From: Saccharina japonica
Taxonomy: Eukaryota > Sar > Phaeophyceae > Laminariales > Laminariaceae
Reading direction: 5' to 3'
Assembly: GCA_008828725.1 (NCBI GenBank)
Contig: MEHQ01003846.1
Span: 123,082-187,081, forward strand
Length of the DNA stretch: 64,000 bases
Of this stretch, positions 1-11,049 are shown in pieces (within the stretch, counting starts at the first letter, position 1; each line of letters starts with the position of its first letter). The notes below the pieces were generated by a model that saw only the letters and a list, made by a program, of their open reading frames with translations, ran no database searches and was not told the origin of the DNA. The position numbers and the translations under genes are program-made.

Positions 1-358
1 GTCTGTATGTATGACTATACAACCCTACCTGGTATCTGTTAGTGGTGTCTGCACAAACAACTTGTTACAGTCAGCTTGTACATATAATCCACGTATGAAC
101 ATCACGCACAGCTTGCAAAGATAAGTTTCGACGAAATCCTCGGTCTTGTCACAGCTGCTGTTTTTAATTTTTGTAACTACAGTAAATATACCGACGTTGT
201 TGGTGAAATCCAGCCAATTCGCAGCCCTACAAATAAATGGGGAATAATCTCAAGACACGAAGTTGTGCTGCTTTCGTCGTGTGCAGTTGATCTGATTTAC
301 ACCGTATATATGTTTTTTCTTTATTTTTCCCTTTTCGCTTTTTCTTTTCTTTTTCCTC
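1..358. other. Intergenic, no feature recognised
   Basis: No long ORF, RNA gene or repeat copy is recognised here. The last 60 bases are T/C-rich and lead into the first R1 repeat. A short stretch near 121-160 resembles part of 13530-13570 and 22625-22680, so it may be the edge of another dispersed repeat. Confidence 0.4.
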
Positions 359-628
359 TTTCACGCAGCTGGGTTGCTAGCAGGGTAGGTCGTGCCTGTC
401 GTACATGTGTGTGTGTTCCTTAACAATAAACCTTCCTTTCTACGCATTGCATTGCCTGCTCTGCTTACTGCATTGCAGCGTAGTATCTCTGCTGTGTCGT
501 AGTTTTGTGAACCACATAACTACAGGTACCAGGTACGAGTCTCTCTAGGATGAAGAATCGGCACAGACACTGGGTGTGCTGGATGTCGACGGGTAGAAAG
601 GATGGTTAAATGTGAAGAACACACACAT
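359..628 (+). repeat. R1 dispersed repeat, copy 1
   Basis: First of at least seven copies of a family of about 200-270 bp. Its core reads from CAGCTGG-TTGCTAGCAGGGTAGG through GTGTCGTAGTTTTGTGACCAC and AGGATGAAGAATCGGCAC to GTCGACGGGTAGAAAGG, and it ends near TGAAGAACACACAC. Copies share the right-hand end but start at different points and are usually preceded by a T-rich tract, which suggests a tail-anchored retroposon. No coding capacity is seen. The superfamily is not known to me. Confidence 0.75.
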
Positions 629-691
629 AACCCTACTGGTGTTCTGGTGTTATTTTCACATGCAACCGTTGTGTCTACTTTTTCTTTTTTC

Positions 692-911
692 TCTTTCATG
701 CACCTGGATTGCTGGCAGGATAGGTCTTGCCTGTCGTATATGGCATTTCATTGTCTGCTCTGCTTTTACTGCACTGTGAGCGTACTATCTCTGTGTCGTA
801 GTTTTGTGACCACAGAACTGGTATCTCTCTAGGATGAAGAATCGGCACGGACACTGGGTGTGCTGGATGTCGACGGGTAGAAAGGAAGGTTTAATGTGAA
901 GAACACACACA
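692..911 (+). repeat. R1 dispersed repeat, copy 2
   Basis: Same core as copy 1 at 359-628, in the same orientation and only about 60 bp away. It shares the CTGGATTGCTGGCAGGATAGG start, the GTCGTAGTTTTGTGACCAC segment and the GTCGACGGGTAGAAAGG plus ACACACAC end. A third, truncated piece follows at about 1040-1110. Confidence 0.75.
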
Positions 912-1326
912 CCCAACCGACAGCAACAGCACGAAACACACAAACACCCCCCTACGCTGCTGCTGTGTGTGTTCTTCACAGTAATCCGTTCTTCCTTTCT
1001 TTTATTCCTTTTCGCTTTTCGCTTTTCTTTTTCTTTTCACTTTCACGCAGCTGGATTGCTAGCAGGGTAGGTCGTGCCTGTCGTATATATGGCATTGCAT
1101 TGTCTGCTCTATAGTATATATTAGCATTTCTTCCGGCAGGATATTTCTGGGAATTTTCCAGGTCACTAGTAGTGTGGTCGGGTTTGGGGTTAGAGTTAGG
1201 GGTTCTACGCTCGAACATCGATCCAGATGTTACCGGACGATTTGTTAATAGTCCTGCTATAAATAACTGCATTGCAGCGTATTATAGTATCTCTTATGTC
1301 GTGGTATTGGCGCCACGGAGCTCACC

Positions 1327-1640
1327 GGTCGCCTCGGTGGGCTAGCAGGTAACCACGAAGCCTGTTAGAGTCAAGATCGTGACTTCGAGCCCCTCCGAGT
1401 GCATGCATGCTACAGTAGTAAGACTTTTTCTCGCAAAAAAAACATTGACTAGCGGAAAGCGCGAGAGCGTGAGTTAGCAAAATTCGATGAAGATCGACGA
1501 GCATTGGGACGGCTGAACCCTCTGCGCGATAAAAATCAAGGCAAGAACCGTAGTGGGGGAGGAGGGAGAGGAGCCTACTTTGTGACCCCGGATCTGAGTT
1601 ACGACTAACGAATGAGAGAGAAAAGAAAGGCGATGATACT
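1327..1640 (+). mobile_element. tRNA-derived SINE, copy A
   Basis: The 5' part resembles a tRNA: a box A-like segment around GGGCTAGCAGGTAACCACG (about 1337-1355) and a box B-like CTTCGAGCCCC near 1383-1393. The body carries the family's constant 3' half: GAACCGTAGTGGGGGAGGAG, then GACCCCGGATCTGAGTTACGA and a GAGAGA-rich tail. Other copies lie at 4687-5030, 6778-7022, 20706-20996, 23946-24270 and 59735-59950. Box A, box B, unique body and A/G-rich tail together define a Pol III SINE. The internal region matches copies C and D better than B and E, so at least two subfamilies exist. Confidence 0.85.
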
Positions 1641-1649
1641 GTGTGTGTG

Positions 1650-1858
1650 TTCTTCACATTAAACCTTCCTTTCTACCCGTTCGACATCCAGCACACCCAG
1701 TGTCCGTGCCGATTCTTCATCCTAAAAAGGTACCAGTTCTGTGGTCACAAAACTACGACACAAATACTACGCTCAGTGCAGTAAGCAGAGCAGACAATGC
1801 AATGCCATATACGACCTGGCAAGACCTACCCTGCTAGCAATCCAGGTGTATGCAAGAG
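1650..1858 (-). repeat. R1 dispersed repeat, inverted copy
   Basis: Reverse-complement copy of the R1 family. It starts with GTGTGTGTTCTTCACATTAAACC, continues through the reverse complements of the GTCGACGGGTAGAAAGG and ATGAAGAATCGGCAC blocks, and ends at CTGCTAGCAATCCAGG. It begins about 10 bp after SINE copy A. Confidence 0.75.
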
Positions 1859-3103
1859 AAAAAGTACACACTGACCAACAAGGTTGACCTACAGAAAGCT
1901 GAATATATAGGTTTTTGTTTTTAACCGTAGGTCTACTTATTACTAGTGTTTACGCAGGGATGCGTATTTCCCGGTAGCGGTAATTACCCGAAATAATAGG
2001 GCTCGAGGTAATATTTTTTTTCAGAGGAAATTATTGTTTTGTCCCCTATCCCCGGGAAATAACGCCTCCATATATGAATGGAAACCCCCGTTTTTTTTTT
2101 TTTTTAACGCTGCTAAGCTGTGCAGCAGCAGCAGAAGCGCTACGTAGGCCCACAGACCCCTGCTATACCACACAGATAGCATACAAAGGAATTGGATGTT
2201 ATGGGGAGCGGAATCATCAAAGGAATGTACTACAGCCGACAGGATAGCAAGGTACCAGGCTGACTAGTAAGTCCCACCTAGACTACCCGTGCCGCGCACC
2301 TCTGTAGCCGCTTCGAACGCGGCACTGTTTCTGGTGGTCTTTCTTTCCCTTTGTTTGTTTGTTTGTTTGATTTTTTCTTATTTTTCTTTTTTTCATTTTT
2401 CTTTTTTGCTTGTTGTATTGCCTGTTGTTGCTTCTCAAGGGGGGCACGACAGCGATGCTACAACCCCTCGCATCATTTGCTTCGTTTACTTTGTTTCACT
2501 TATTTATGTTACCGTGATCGCTTTTGCCTTTGTTTCTCCGCCTTCCGTATTTGTCCTAGGACTTTCTTTGGTGGCTTAGCTACGTACGTATTCATTTTGG
2601 TTTTGTCATTCCCCGTTCTCTCTCCGGGACTCTCGTGTGTTACACGAGAACGAAACGGAATTGAGTTGGAAGTGCCATGTACCCGTTGTATGGGTGGCGC
2701 CCAAGGGAAGGGAGACGGAGGGTGGGGGGGGTCATAGGGAAACCAGGACGGACGAAAGCAGGAAAGAGACGGCAAACAGAGTAGGTGCCAGACCGACTAG
2801 CTGGTAGAACCTGCCTGTACTACGGGCACAAACCTGCCTCGGCTGGCCTTCGGTGTGCTCCGGCTGGCTGTCCTATCCTGTCGTTCTCAGTCTTGCTCTG
2901 TTGGCGCTGTTTCGGTCCATTTTATTTTCTTTCATTTCATTTGGTTTTTTATTGGAGGTCGCATCTCCTCTGGGAGAAGCACGACACTTTCTTTCTTTTT
3001 TTGTCATGCTTTTTATTTGGTTGCTTGATTATTGATTTGCTTCAGTATATTTACTTTTTATTATTTTTTCTTTTCGCTTTTTTCTTTTTTCTCTTTTTTT
3101 CTC
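1859..3103. other. Intergenic, T-rich and low-complexity
   Basis: A fragment at about 1885-1935 resembles the M2 MITE (TATAGGTTTTTGT...ACCGTAGGTC). A T13 run lies near 2090-2105, and 2340-2440 and 2900-3100 are long T/C-rich tracts. Reading frames here are driven by the T-rich composition and do not look coding. No gene is recognised. Confidence 0.45.
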
Positions 3104-3324
3104 TTGCATGCACCTGGATTGCTAGCAGGGTAGGTCTTGCCTGTCGTATATGGCGTTGCATTGTCTGCTCTGCTTACTGCACTAAGTGTAGTATCTCTGT
3201 GTCGTAGTTTTGTGACCACAGAACTGGTACCTTTTTAGGATGAAGAATCGGCACGGACACTGGGTGTGCTGGATGTCGACGGGTAGAAAGGAAGGTTTAA
3301 TGTGAAGAACACACACACACACTA
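3104..3324 (+). repeat. R1 dispersed repeat, copy 4
   Basis: Complete-looking R1 copy. It has a preceding T/C-rich tract, CACCTGGATTGCTAGCAGGG at the left, the GTGTCGTAGTTTTGTGACCAC middle, and GTCGACGGGTAGAAAGG followed by an AC microsatellite at the right. Confidence 0.75.
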
Positions 3325-4662
3325 CTGTAATATAAAATACAATCGTACCTCGGGATGACGTGTCAATGTGTTGTCTCTGCGGTCTTGTCTGTGTGAGTGT
3401 TTGCTTGTACTTTTGACTTGTCTCTTTGTCTTTGTCTTCGTCTTTTCCCTTCGTTCTTTTGACCTTTTGCAGTTACACTGCTCGTAGGCCGGGGGTACAT
3501 CAGTCACACGGGACCATAGTTCCCTTCCCCCGTATCATGTCTGCGTTTATAATCGGGGTGGAGGACTCGATTTGTTTGCCTGACCGGTGTGAACCCGGCA
3601 CGGAACACCCCGGCATTATAGGGGCACCAAGATAGAACAGGGGGCGTTACCCCCGATTGGTGATGTTGACTTTTCCATTTTTATTTTTACCTTCACATAG
3701 CGTGTAGAGGGGAGCGGAGGGCTCCAGACTATCTGTTTTTGACTGGCTTTGATCGCTTTGCGGACCCTTCGGGTTCCACTTTTATTTCAGTATACCTTTT
3801 TTGGGTAAGTTAGCCTGTGACCACGGGAATCGACCGTGTCAAGTGTTGGATTAGTACGGACAGATGGAGGTACTGGATAGAGAGACCGGCACGGTTTTTA
3901 ATGTCAAGACAACAACAACAATAACAATATATGAGCTAACATATTCGAATGGAAAGGGTGAAAACACGGCGCAGATGCAGCTGGGACGCTGGGATTTCGT
4001 CGAGGTGTCAAGCGTCCATGTTTACTGTTTCTAGTCGTGGATAAGGTCGCGATCGCTACAAGCGTACGAAGCAGCGCACTGCTGTAACTGCTCACTACCT
4101 ACTTTGCGTTTCGTGTGTTGCTGATATACCTCGCGACAGAAGTATATTCGTACATGAGAGATCGCCATCAGCACTACGGCAGTAGTCCTTTTATCCCAGT
4201 ATCAAATGGCTGCAGGACGAAATCAACGAGGACATGAACAAAGTGGAAAATCAACTGATCATTTTCTCAAGTACTTGCATTGTGCGCAATTGCTACCTAC
4301 TACTGGTGGTGCAGGTAGAGTGTAGAGTGAAAATAATCGAAACTGGCTGTCCGAAGGCCTGAACGAATTTTATACTTGTGCTTTATGTAGTGCATGGGCC
4401 ACCCGGGGATGATAATTTTTGTCCCCCCCCCATAAATTACGCCCTTTTATCCTCGAATGAGAGGAAATAGGGGAAATTTTTGGGAAAGGCTGAAAAAGGC
4501 TGTTTCCCGGAAATTTTTGGGTTCCGGGTGAAGAAATACGCATCCCTGGTGTTTACTATGCTCTCCCGTAATAGGAAGGGAGAAAGACAGAAGTGCGAAG
4601 ATAATAAATGGGATGGGAAGAAAAAAAAAGAAAAAAGAAAAAAAAGAGCTTGCACCTCTTTG
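3325..4662. other. Intergenic, no gene recognised
   Basis: Mixed-composition sequence with a (CAA)n-like stretch near 3910-3925 and an A-rich tract at 4618-4645. No supported ORF, RNA gene or identified repeat was found. The end at 4663 passes into an R1 fragment. Confidence 0.4.
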
Positions 4663-4686
4663 GCATGAAGAATAGGCACGGACACT

Positions 4687-5030
4687 GGGTGTGCTGCCGG
4701 TCGCCCCGGCGCCCCCCGGTGGTCTAGCAGGTAACCACGAAGACTGCTAAGGTTGAAGTCAGGGGTTCGAGTCTCCGTACAGAGATTTTTCTTCTCAAAT
4801 GACATCAACTGTCGAGAGCGCCTATTATAGCGTGGGTAGGCACAATTCGACGAGAGTCGACGAGAAGAAAGTGCTGAAGCCTTGTCTCGCGATAAAAATG
4901 CAATGCACGTACCGTAGTGGGGAGGGAGGAGACGAGTCCACTTAGTGACCCCGGATCTGAGTTATGACTACGAGGGAGAGAGAAAAGAAGGGCGACGATA
5001 ATAAATGGGATGGATAGATAACTAAAGTAA
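4687..5030 (+). mobile_element. tRNA-derived SINE, copy B, nested in an R1 repeat
   Basis: It carries the box A-like GGTGGTCTAGCAGGTAACCA at 4719-4738 and the box B-like GGGTTCGAGTC at about 4763-4773, followed by the family body (GAGAGCGCCTATTATAGCG, GTAGTGGGGAGGGAGGAG, GACCCCGGATCTGAGTTATG). It interrupts an R1 repeat: R1 sequence ending GGGTGTGCTG stops at about 4692 and resumes as GTCGACGGGTAGAAAGG at 5038. The SINE is therefore younger than that R1 copy. A short GC-rich insertion near the start looks like a local duplication of the GGTCGCCCCGG head. Confidence 0.85.
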
Positions 5031-5056
5031 AATAAATGTCGACGGGTAGAAAGGAC

Positions 5057-5496
5057 CGGAGCAACCCAAATTGAGCGAAGATGGATCGAGGTATCACATA
5101 TAGGGAGCGGAGGTGAGTATAGTCCTCCACCGCAAGTACGTTTGTTGATTCTGCCAGACAGAGTAGCTGACGTGTACACGGAAAACACAGCGGTGAACCA
5201 TGAGAACGCCATACCAGATATATAGAGCGTGACACAATTGCAGGGAAGTTTCCTTTCAGCAATTGTTTGTAACAACCACTACTCTGTATTACTGAAATAG
5301 GAGAAGGCAGGAGGCAACGTGTAGACTTTGCCAGTATCTCGTAGGGGAAACGTGACAGGGATGTAGGAGGGATTTCGTTTTATTGAAGATATTTGGTTGG
5401 TGTTAATAGTGTCCCTCTTTTGCCAATATATACTCGTACGTACCAGGTAGTACTATGATTAATTAAATTTGCAAAAGGGCAAGAGCAATACCGTAC
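5057..5496. other. Intergenic, no gene recognised
   Basis: No repeat copy, RNA gene or convincing coding region was recognised between the R1 remnant and the M5 MITE. Confidence 0.4.
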
Positions 5497-5668
5497 AGGA
5501 CACCTATTAAGAAACAGGAATGCTGGCCCAGGCTGGATTTCTGATTTTGAGAGATGGTGATTTCTACACTAATTCCAATATAACGACTCTCGAATTTCTT
5601 GTATATACCATTCTATAAATATCAGCCTCGCTTTTTTATTAGCCTGTTTCTTAATAGGTGGCCAGTAC
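5497..5668. mobile_element. M5 MITE-like element
   Basis: About 170 bp bounded by inverted ends: TACAGGACACCTATTAAGAAA at the left and TTTCTTAATAGGTGGCCAGTA at the right. The interior has GCTGGCCCAGGCTGGATTTC and ACTCTCGAATTTCTT. Related copies lie at about 21100-21283 and 37631-37803, and a tandemly amplified relative occupies 41395-42310. It has no coding capacity. The superfamily is not determined. Confidence 0.75.
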
Positions 5669-5862
5669 TGTATACGAAGGCAAACAAATATCGAGGGTAC
5701 CTTACCACTCAAGATAACTTTTTTTTTTGTACTGCACTTGAACAAAAACCTCAACGTCACTCTAATTCCAAGTGGTTAGTCCCCAAAATGCGACTGCAAA
5801 GCAGTGCTACATGTAAGGTGACTGGGTGAGACACAGAGTATCCCCTTGCAGGTCTGCCTATT

Positions 5863-6042
5863 AACCCCGTAAGAACTGCTCCCACGAATTTGGGGACAAA
5901 CCACTTGGAATTAGTGTGGGATATTTTTTTCCAGGTCCGAATGGGTTAACCCTTTTAGAACTGCAGTCCCGTCTTGGGGACAAACCAGTCTAATTCTAAG
6001 TGATTTGTCCCCAAAACGGGACTCTAGTCCTATAAGGGTTAA
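5863..6042. mobile_element. M1 MITE (piggyBac-like ends), intact copy plus fragment
   Basis: The intact copy is 5946-6042. It begins TTAACCCTTTTAGAACTGC, ends CCTATAAGGGTTAA, and can fold on itself around GTCTAATTCTAAG. TTAA at both outer edges and CCC...GGG termini match the TTAA target duplication and terminal CCC of piggyBac-superfamily elements (established for that superfamily; assignment here is inferred). A degenerate half copy precedes it at about 5863-5945. Related pieces are at 12470-12566, 13245-13290, 24398-24510, 39480-39645, 40990-41065 and 54935-55050. Confidence 0.75.
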
Positions 6043-6298
6043 GCACGTCCTTGGTGGTACTCACTTTTGTGTAGAATCGCAAGTAGGAGATAAATTAATA
6101 CCTGGTACCTGGTACGTGGCTTTTATTGTTCCCAACAGAGCCGAGGTGACATCTGGCGTGGAAGAGGGCATCATCATTGCCCTTCCATTCTCATGATTAT
6201 CCCGAATAAGGATGCCATCCCAAGTAATACGAAAACGGACCAATTACCTAACCTGCTGAGGGAATTACCGGCCTTCCAAGCCCATACTATTATAATAC

Positions 6299-6411
6299 GG
6301 GGGACCATAGTGAATATATAGGACCTATGGTGTACACAAAAACCTACCAGTGTATATTTGCATATTTTTACTAACAATATTTGGTCCGATTTACTACTAG
6401 GTCCTCCGTAA
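6299..6411. mobile_element. M2 MITE
   Basis: About 110 bp with inverted ends GGGGACCATAG...TAGGACCTA and TAGGTCCTCC. The interior ACAAAAACCTA and TTTTTACTAACAATA is shared with copies at 12828-12924, 22751-22849 and 55120-55220. It is AT-rich and non-coding. In two other copies TTA flanks both ends, as in PIF/Harbinger-type MITEs. Confidence 0.7.
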
Positions 6412-6582
6412 TACCACATATATACACTGCTGGCTCTGTGTCATCTTCGTCTCGTGCGCGGTGTTCGCCAGCCATAGTGTCGAATAAACTATCGTGTAAT
6501 CGTGAATAACTCTGTCCCGAAATAAAATAATCGTTTCGGGTTAAGAAATGGTCCTTATGCTTCGGGACGGAGTGTGGTAAAA

Positions 6583-6777
6583 CGCAAGACAACACACCCC
6601 CTGGAACGACTCGGACTCGGACTTTCGGAGGCGTTTTTCTCCAAAACATGACTTAAAGGGGAGGGGGGAGGGGGCACACAAAACGAAAAACGGCGGTGGC
6701 TGCGGAGAGATTTCGTCGAGATCTCTTTCCATAGACATAATATGTAGACGTATCGCTCGGTTCGCCATTTTTTTTGT
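6583..6777. repeat. R4 repeat fragment
   Basis: It starts with ACACACCCCCTGG and contains CCATAGACATAATATGTAGACG and CGCTCGG. The layout parallels 16543-16700, which has ACACACCCCCTGG, CCATAGACGCATGCATCGCTCGG and a similar C/G-rich stretch. This is a diverged dispersed repeat with no coding signal. Confidence 0.5.
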
Positions 6778-7022
6778 TTTTTCCATCCCATTTATTATCT
6801 TCGCACTTCTGTCTTTCTCCCTCCCTAGTCGTAACTCAGATCCGGGGTCACAAAGTAGGCTCCTCTCCCTCCTCCCCCACTACGGTTCTTGCCTGGGTTT
6901 TTATCGCGCAGAGGGTTCAGCCTTCCCAACGCTCGTCGATCTTCATCGAATTTTGCTAACTCACGCTCTCGCGCTTTCCGCTAGTCAAGATAATGTTTTG
7001 CGAGAAAAAGTCCCTTGCACTC
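6778..7022 (-). mobile_element. tRNA-derived SINE, copy C (5'-truncated)
   Basis: Reverse-complement copy: TCCATCCCATTTATTATCTTCGC, then GTAACTCAGATCCGGGGTC, CCACTACGGTTCTTGCC, TTTTGCTAACTCACGCTCTCGCG and TTGCGAGAAAAAGTC. The tRNA-like head, with box A and box B, is missing. The internal body matches copies A and D (the AGCGCGAGAGCGTGAG subfamily). It directly abuts R4 on its left. Confidence 0.85.
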
Positions 7023-7091
7023 CACCCGTTGTGCAGAAAAAAACAGCTTGGAATTTTGGATTTGTTTCCGCGAGGGGGTTTGTTCAGTAGC

Positions 7092-7379
7092 CGTAAATCT
7101 GCCCGCGCAGGCGAACTTCTCAGACGTGCCCGCATAAAATGATGCTGTTTCTAATAGGTAGGGTTTTGTCACGAAGCTGTAAGGCATTCGTTCCCAACAT
7201 TGAGCTCATTTTGGCTTCGGCTAACGGCGGCCACCACCCCGACCCGGAACTCTAACCCTAACCCTAACCCTAACGAGAGGCATGCCTGCTTGGTGTGCCA
7301 CCTGGTCGTTGTGCCTGGGAAGGCTCTATTTTCAGTGCGGGCACATCTAAAGAAGTTCGCCTGCGCGGGCAGATTTACG
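7092..7379. mobile_element. Inverted-repeat element with a telomere-like core
   Basis: A 43-44 bp inverted repeat frames the element: 7092-7134 and 7336-7379, sharing CGTAAATCTGCCCGCGCAGG and GTGCCCGCA. At 7251-7274 the interior has four units of CCCTAA. An unrelated-sequence element of the same design lies at 11190-11475. No transposase is present. This is a foldback or MITE-like element, superfamily unknown. Confidence 0.7.
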
Positions 7380-7421
7380 CGAGCCCGGGTTTGTTGTCTT
7401 GCGTGTTGCATATACGGCGGT

Positions 7422-7730
7422 AGTGATGGTCCCTTTATAGTGCCGGTATGCGCCAGCCAGCCAACAATACCGGCACTATACGAGCGGGAAACGGCACTAC
7501 TCCGCACACTGCCGCACTACGTATATCAATCCCATTTGAGGTGCCAAGCGGTTTTGTGACCACAGAACTGGTATCTCTCTAGGATAAAGAATCGGCACAG
7601 ACACTGGGTGTGCTGGTTCTCGACGGGTAGAAAGTAAGGTTTAATGTGAACGGACAACACACACCGGCATAGCGGGCAGCCGGCACTACTCAACCAGCAC
7701 TATAGAGGGACCACTACTACTTCTTGTAAC
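7422..7730. mobile_element. M3 MITE interrupted by an R1 repeat
   Basis: It starts at GGTCCCTTTATAGTGCCGG and ends at GCACTATAGAGGGACCACTAC. The interior matches M3 copies at 14484-14677, 23066-23253 and 37124-37311 (GCGCCAGCC, CGGCACTACTCCGCACACTG, AATCCCAT). Between about 7556 and 7665 an R1 copy is inserted after GTGCCAAGCG, so R1 was active after this M3 insertion. Confidence 0.75.
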
Positions 7731-7740
7731 ATAAAGGGTA

Positions 7741-8110
7741 TGTTCGGTAGGGCACGTACCAAAGTATACCGGGGGTATTTATTAGGCAAAAAAATACCCT
7801 ACCGAACTATACCGGAGGGTGCGGTACGAACCTGATTCCGGTACCCGACACTTGGGTAATATCGGTACGAACTCGATACCGGTACCCGACACTTTGGTAA
7901 GTTCGGTACGCCCACCCAAATATACCCCGGGTATTGGTATACCCTCGACCACAATACCGGGGGTAACGGTATTTGTTCGGTACGGCTTCGATACCGGTAC
8001 CCGACACTTCGGTAAGTTCGGTATTTTCTCAATACCGGTACCCGACGTTTCGGTAAGTTCGGTACTTTTTCAATTCCGGCATGAGCTAAACCAATACCTT
8101 GTACCGGTAT
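7741..8110. repeat. CGGTACCCGACAC minisatellite
   Basis: The block CGGTACCCGACACTTNGGTAA recurs at about 7838, 7879, 7995 and 8036 (spacings 41, 116 and 41), set in GGTA/TACC-rich sequence. Similar TACCGAAATACCGG-type sequence recurs at 19690-19985 and 28050-28225. Frames through this region are products of the repeat. Confidence 0.65.
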
Positions 8111-9575
8111 AAATATTATACGTATGTACTGGTAACACTCAAGACGGCTACGTACTCGTACACACAAAATGAATCATATGTACAAAATATATGTGTACCA
8201 GTATACTCGTATAATACGACATAATCGTGTACTCTTACTACCATACGTATACGTACGAGTATATGTACCAGGTAGTCGAGGGGGGAAACTTGTCAGACCA
8301 CGGCCGCTAAACACACCCCGGGTACCGGTAAACCCTACCGAACATTCCCTGGATTTTTTTAGTATCATGGTCACGGTCCCACATAAAACTGGAAACGGCC
8401 CTGGCATTCCCCCCTCGTCCACATGTGTGTACGTGGCACACTTCCTTACTTATTACGAGCGAATGCGAGTTTCGAAATTTCGAAATTTCCCGGCACTACT
8501 ACCTGCTACTGCTGTACCTGGTATGAAGTAGTCCCAGGAATGGACTATGCCACCAATAGGAAATATAGAGCAGTAGCTGGCCCATACGAGTATAACCAGG
8601 AACGGGCCACGTATACATGCCACAATTTACTATGCACGTATACTCGTAGGTAATACCAGCCTGAGCCTGGTATATACCAGGTACATGATACGCATTTGCT
8701 CCGTACTTTGGAGGTTCGTGGAGACACTTGTCCACAGCAATACACACCAACACAGCAAACAGCAAGGCTTTATTATGCGCGTACGAGTAGCTGTCAAGCA
8801 ATACGCAGCATGTTCTGGTTTCCCAACGTCGGCATCGAATGTCTCACTCAGCACTCAGCACTCAGCACTATCAGCTATGGGCTATGACCGTCCAAAAAAA
8901 GGAGGGTAATAGCCCATATAGACTCAGCACGCCTCCCTCTTAGTCAGTATACCCAATGGTCGGTCGTCGATGCAGGCAACGTCGATAGCAACGGAGAAAA
9001 GTGGCCAAGTGCCGTGTATCGTGTCTGGATTCCCAACGCCGGCAGTAACTGCCTCGACATGGCTGTCCTCTGCGGCGAAGCAGCCGTATTACCAGTACAC
9101 GTGCAGTACCGGCATGCACAACGTACACAACTCTTAATGGCTCTATGCTCCATGGATCCATGACTGGCTACCACTCCTTCGTATGTAGCAGGAGTATGAT
9201 AGCTCCACTAGCTTGAGGCACACCATTGACCATTGACCATCACGCGTACATGCGCAATGGTTGATGTGCACACTGCCTGCACCCTTACCACAAGTAGACC
9301 ACCTCTGCTGGAGCACAAGCAGTGTCGTTTAGACTCGTACACAGCATCAAGTGCATACCGGCTGCTGCTGTGTTCTGTTCAGCGTGCCTGGTGGATGCCC
9401 TGGATCATACTTGGAATAAGTGGTACCTCAAGCACAAGGTTCGTGTTGTGTAGGCTTACGCAGCATCAAGCGTATACCAGGTATGTACGGTACTGCTGTC
9501 TGTGTTTCGTTCAGCGTGTCCGTTGATGCCTGGGGCCTATATGGGCTATGATCCTTTTTTTGGAGGGTCATACAC
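8111..9575. other. Intergenic, no gene recognised
   Basis: Rich in short GTAC/CAGGTA motifs. Two related hairpin-like segments occur at 8875-8919 (ATGGGCTAT...ATAGCCCATA around a poly-A block) and about 9538-9575. No ORF has features of a known protein. Confidence 0.4.
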
Positions 9576-10385
9576 TTGGAGGTTCAGCAGAGTCGGTACT
9601 TGATAGCATCGCCGATCACGGCCTACTTCTGCCGTGGCAAGTCAACAGCTCCATCATACAGCATACTACGTAAAGCTAAGCTAGGGCCTTGGGCTATGGC
9701 CCTGAAAAAATGGGCCTGTGAGCCGCCCACAGCAGCCCAGGGCACAGCAGCGGTAGTGCCTCTTCGTGCTGCACTCGATGGGAAACTCCTTGGATTAGCG
9801 GAACCACTTATGCACCAGGTAGGGTGCCCTCGCACGGGTACAGCAGAAGCTACAATGGGTATAATACACGTATGCAAGCGAAATTGTGCACGCGGTCAAC
9901 ATTTTGTTTCAAGTATAAGGGTACGACTGGTTCTGGAAATCGCTTCTCGTACGTCGTACGGGTATGATATGTACGACTTGCTGCTTTCTGTTTCACAGCT
10001 GGGCAGGCAGGCAGGCGCAGCAACTTGCAAAAGGCTTGCAGTCATCACGCTCCACCTCTCCACCTCTCGACCTTTTCGCTCGTTGTTTTTCGCATTTCTT
10101 CGATCCCTAGCGCCTGTCAGAGGGAACACCTCGCGTAGGCCCTTAGTCTAGTGCACCGCTCTACCGCCCTTGATTGCATGTATGCTTGCGCGCGAGCCAA
10201 GGGCACAGAGTAGTGGACGTGGGAGCACCGCCCCCACAACCAGCGGAAACATACCATAACAAACGGAGACAATCCGATTCCGAAGATACATCAAAGGCCG
10301 AACGTACATTTTTTTTGGCACCAGCACTCTCGCCGGCGGACCTCTCCTTGCAGCGTGGATTCGAGAAGCTCCCGCCCTTCTCCTA
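9576..10385. other. Unassigned region upstream of the cupin gene
   Basis: A 191-codon open frame (9576-10151, +) exists, but its translation shows no recognisable domain and is rich in Arg, Ser and Ala. There is no repeat match elsewhere in the window. It could hold a 5' exon or be non-coding. Confidence 0.3.
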
Positions 10386-10435
10386 GCCGCTCCCGATCTC
10401 CGAGTGTAGCCGCTCCCGATCTCCGAGTGTAGAGC
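10386..10435. repeat. 24-bp tandem duplication upstream of the cupin gene
   Basis: AGCCGCTCCCGATCTCCGAG with its TGT spacer occurs twice back to back. It lies about 250 bp before the first exon's start codon, so it may fall in the promoter or 5' UTR. No TATA box or transcription start can be fixed. Confidence 0.6.
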
Positions 10436-10680
10436 CGCCGTGAACGGTGATGTAGTGGGGGTACTACTTGAGGTGTACCGGGTCAGAGTATTAAACGTTG
10501 AGCACGGCGCGAATACGGGCGGAAATAAAGTTAAGGATAGTTAAAGTTCGTCGGAGAAATGGAGTTGATGGCAGCCTGGATGCGGTGGTACACAGGGGCT
10601 GAATTCCACCACCTGAAGCAAAAAAAAACGCAAAAAGCCACACAGAAGCCACAAGCAGTAGTCACACACCCGCCACCACC

Positions 10681-11049
10681 ATGCTGGAGGGAAGAAAACA
10701 TAGGACGATGTGGGAGGTTTCGACACATAAAGCCACACTCTTTGCCATAGTGTTGGTTTTGGCCGCTGTGTGTGGGACCGCCACCAAACATGTTGGTGTT
10801 GGAGGGCGCGAAGAGGAGCGGAGGGAATTAGGCGAGCCCTCTGTTCCCACTGGAGATGAATTTGATTTTGCTGCTGCTGGGAAGGCCGATCGCAAGCTTG
10901 CTAGCTATACCTATCTACGCAAGGCCGAGTCGGCGTACAGCTCCTGCCCGGACGGCTACCCGACCTTCGGCAAGCTCGGAGAGATGCTGCGGGCGTGGAG
11001 CCCGAACGAGCCGGATGTGCCCGAGGGCGGCGTGATCGAGAGACTGCAA
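10681..11049 (+). CDS. Cupin gene exon 1
   Basis: Codons 1-123, ending ...VIERLQ before the donor GTGAGT at 11050 (phase 0). It holds the N-terminal hydrophobic segment, an acidic/basic linker (GREEERRELGE) and the start of the conserved region (SCPDGYPTFGKLGEMLRAW). It is GC-rich and codon-biased compared with its flanks. The N-terminus is the least certain part, because an upstream exon cannot be excluded. Confidence 0.75.

Noticed and set aside
2289-3207. Phe/Cys-rich frames resembling membrane proteins
   Set aside because: Caused by T-rich low-complexity DNA; no start context, splice sites or homologous motif.
9576-10151. 191-codon frame upstream of the cupin gene
   Set aside because: No recognisable motif, no conserved block, composition not exon-like. 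Left as unassigned.
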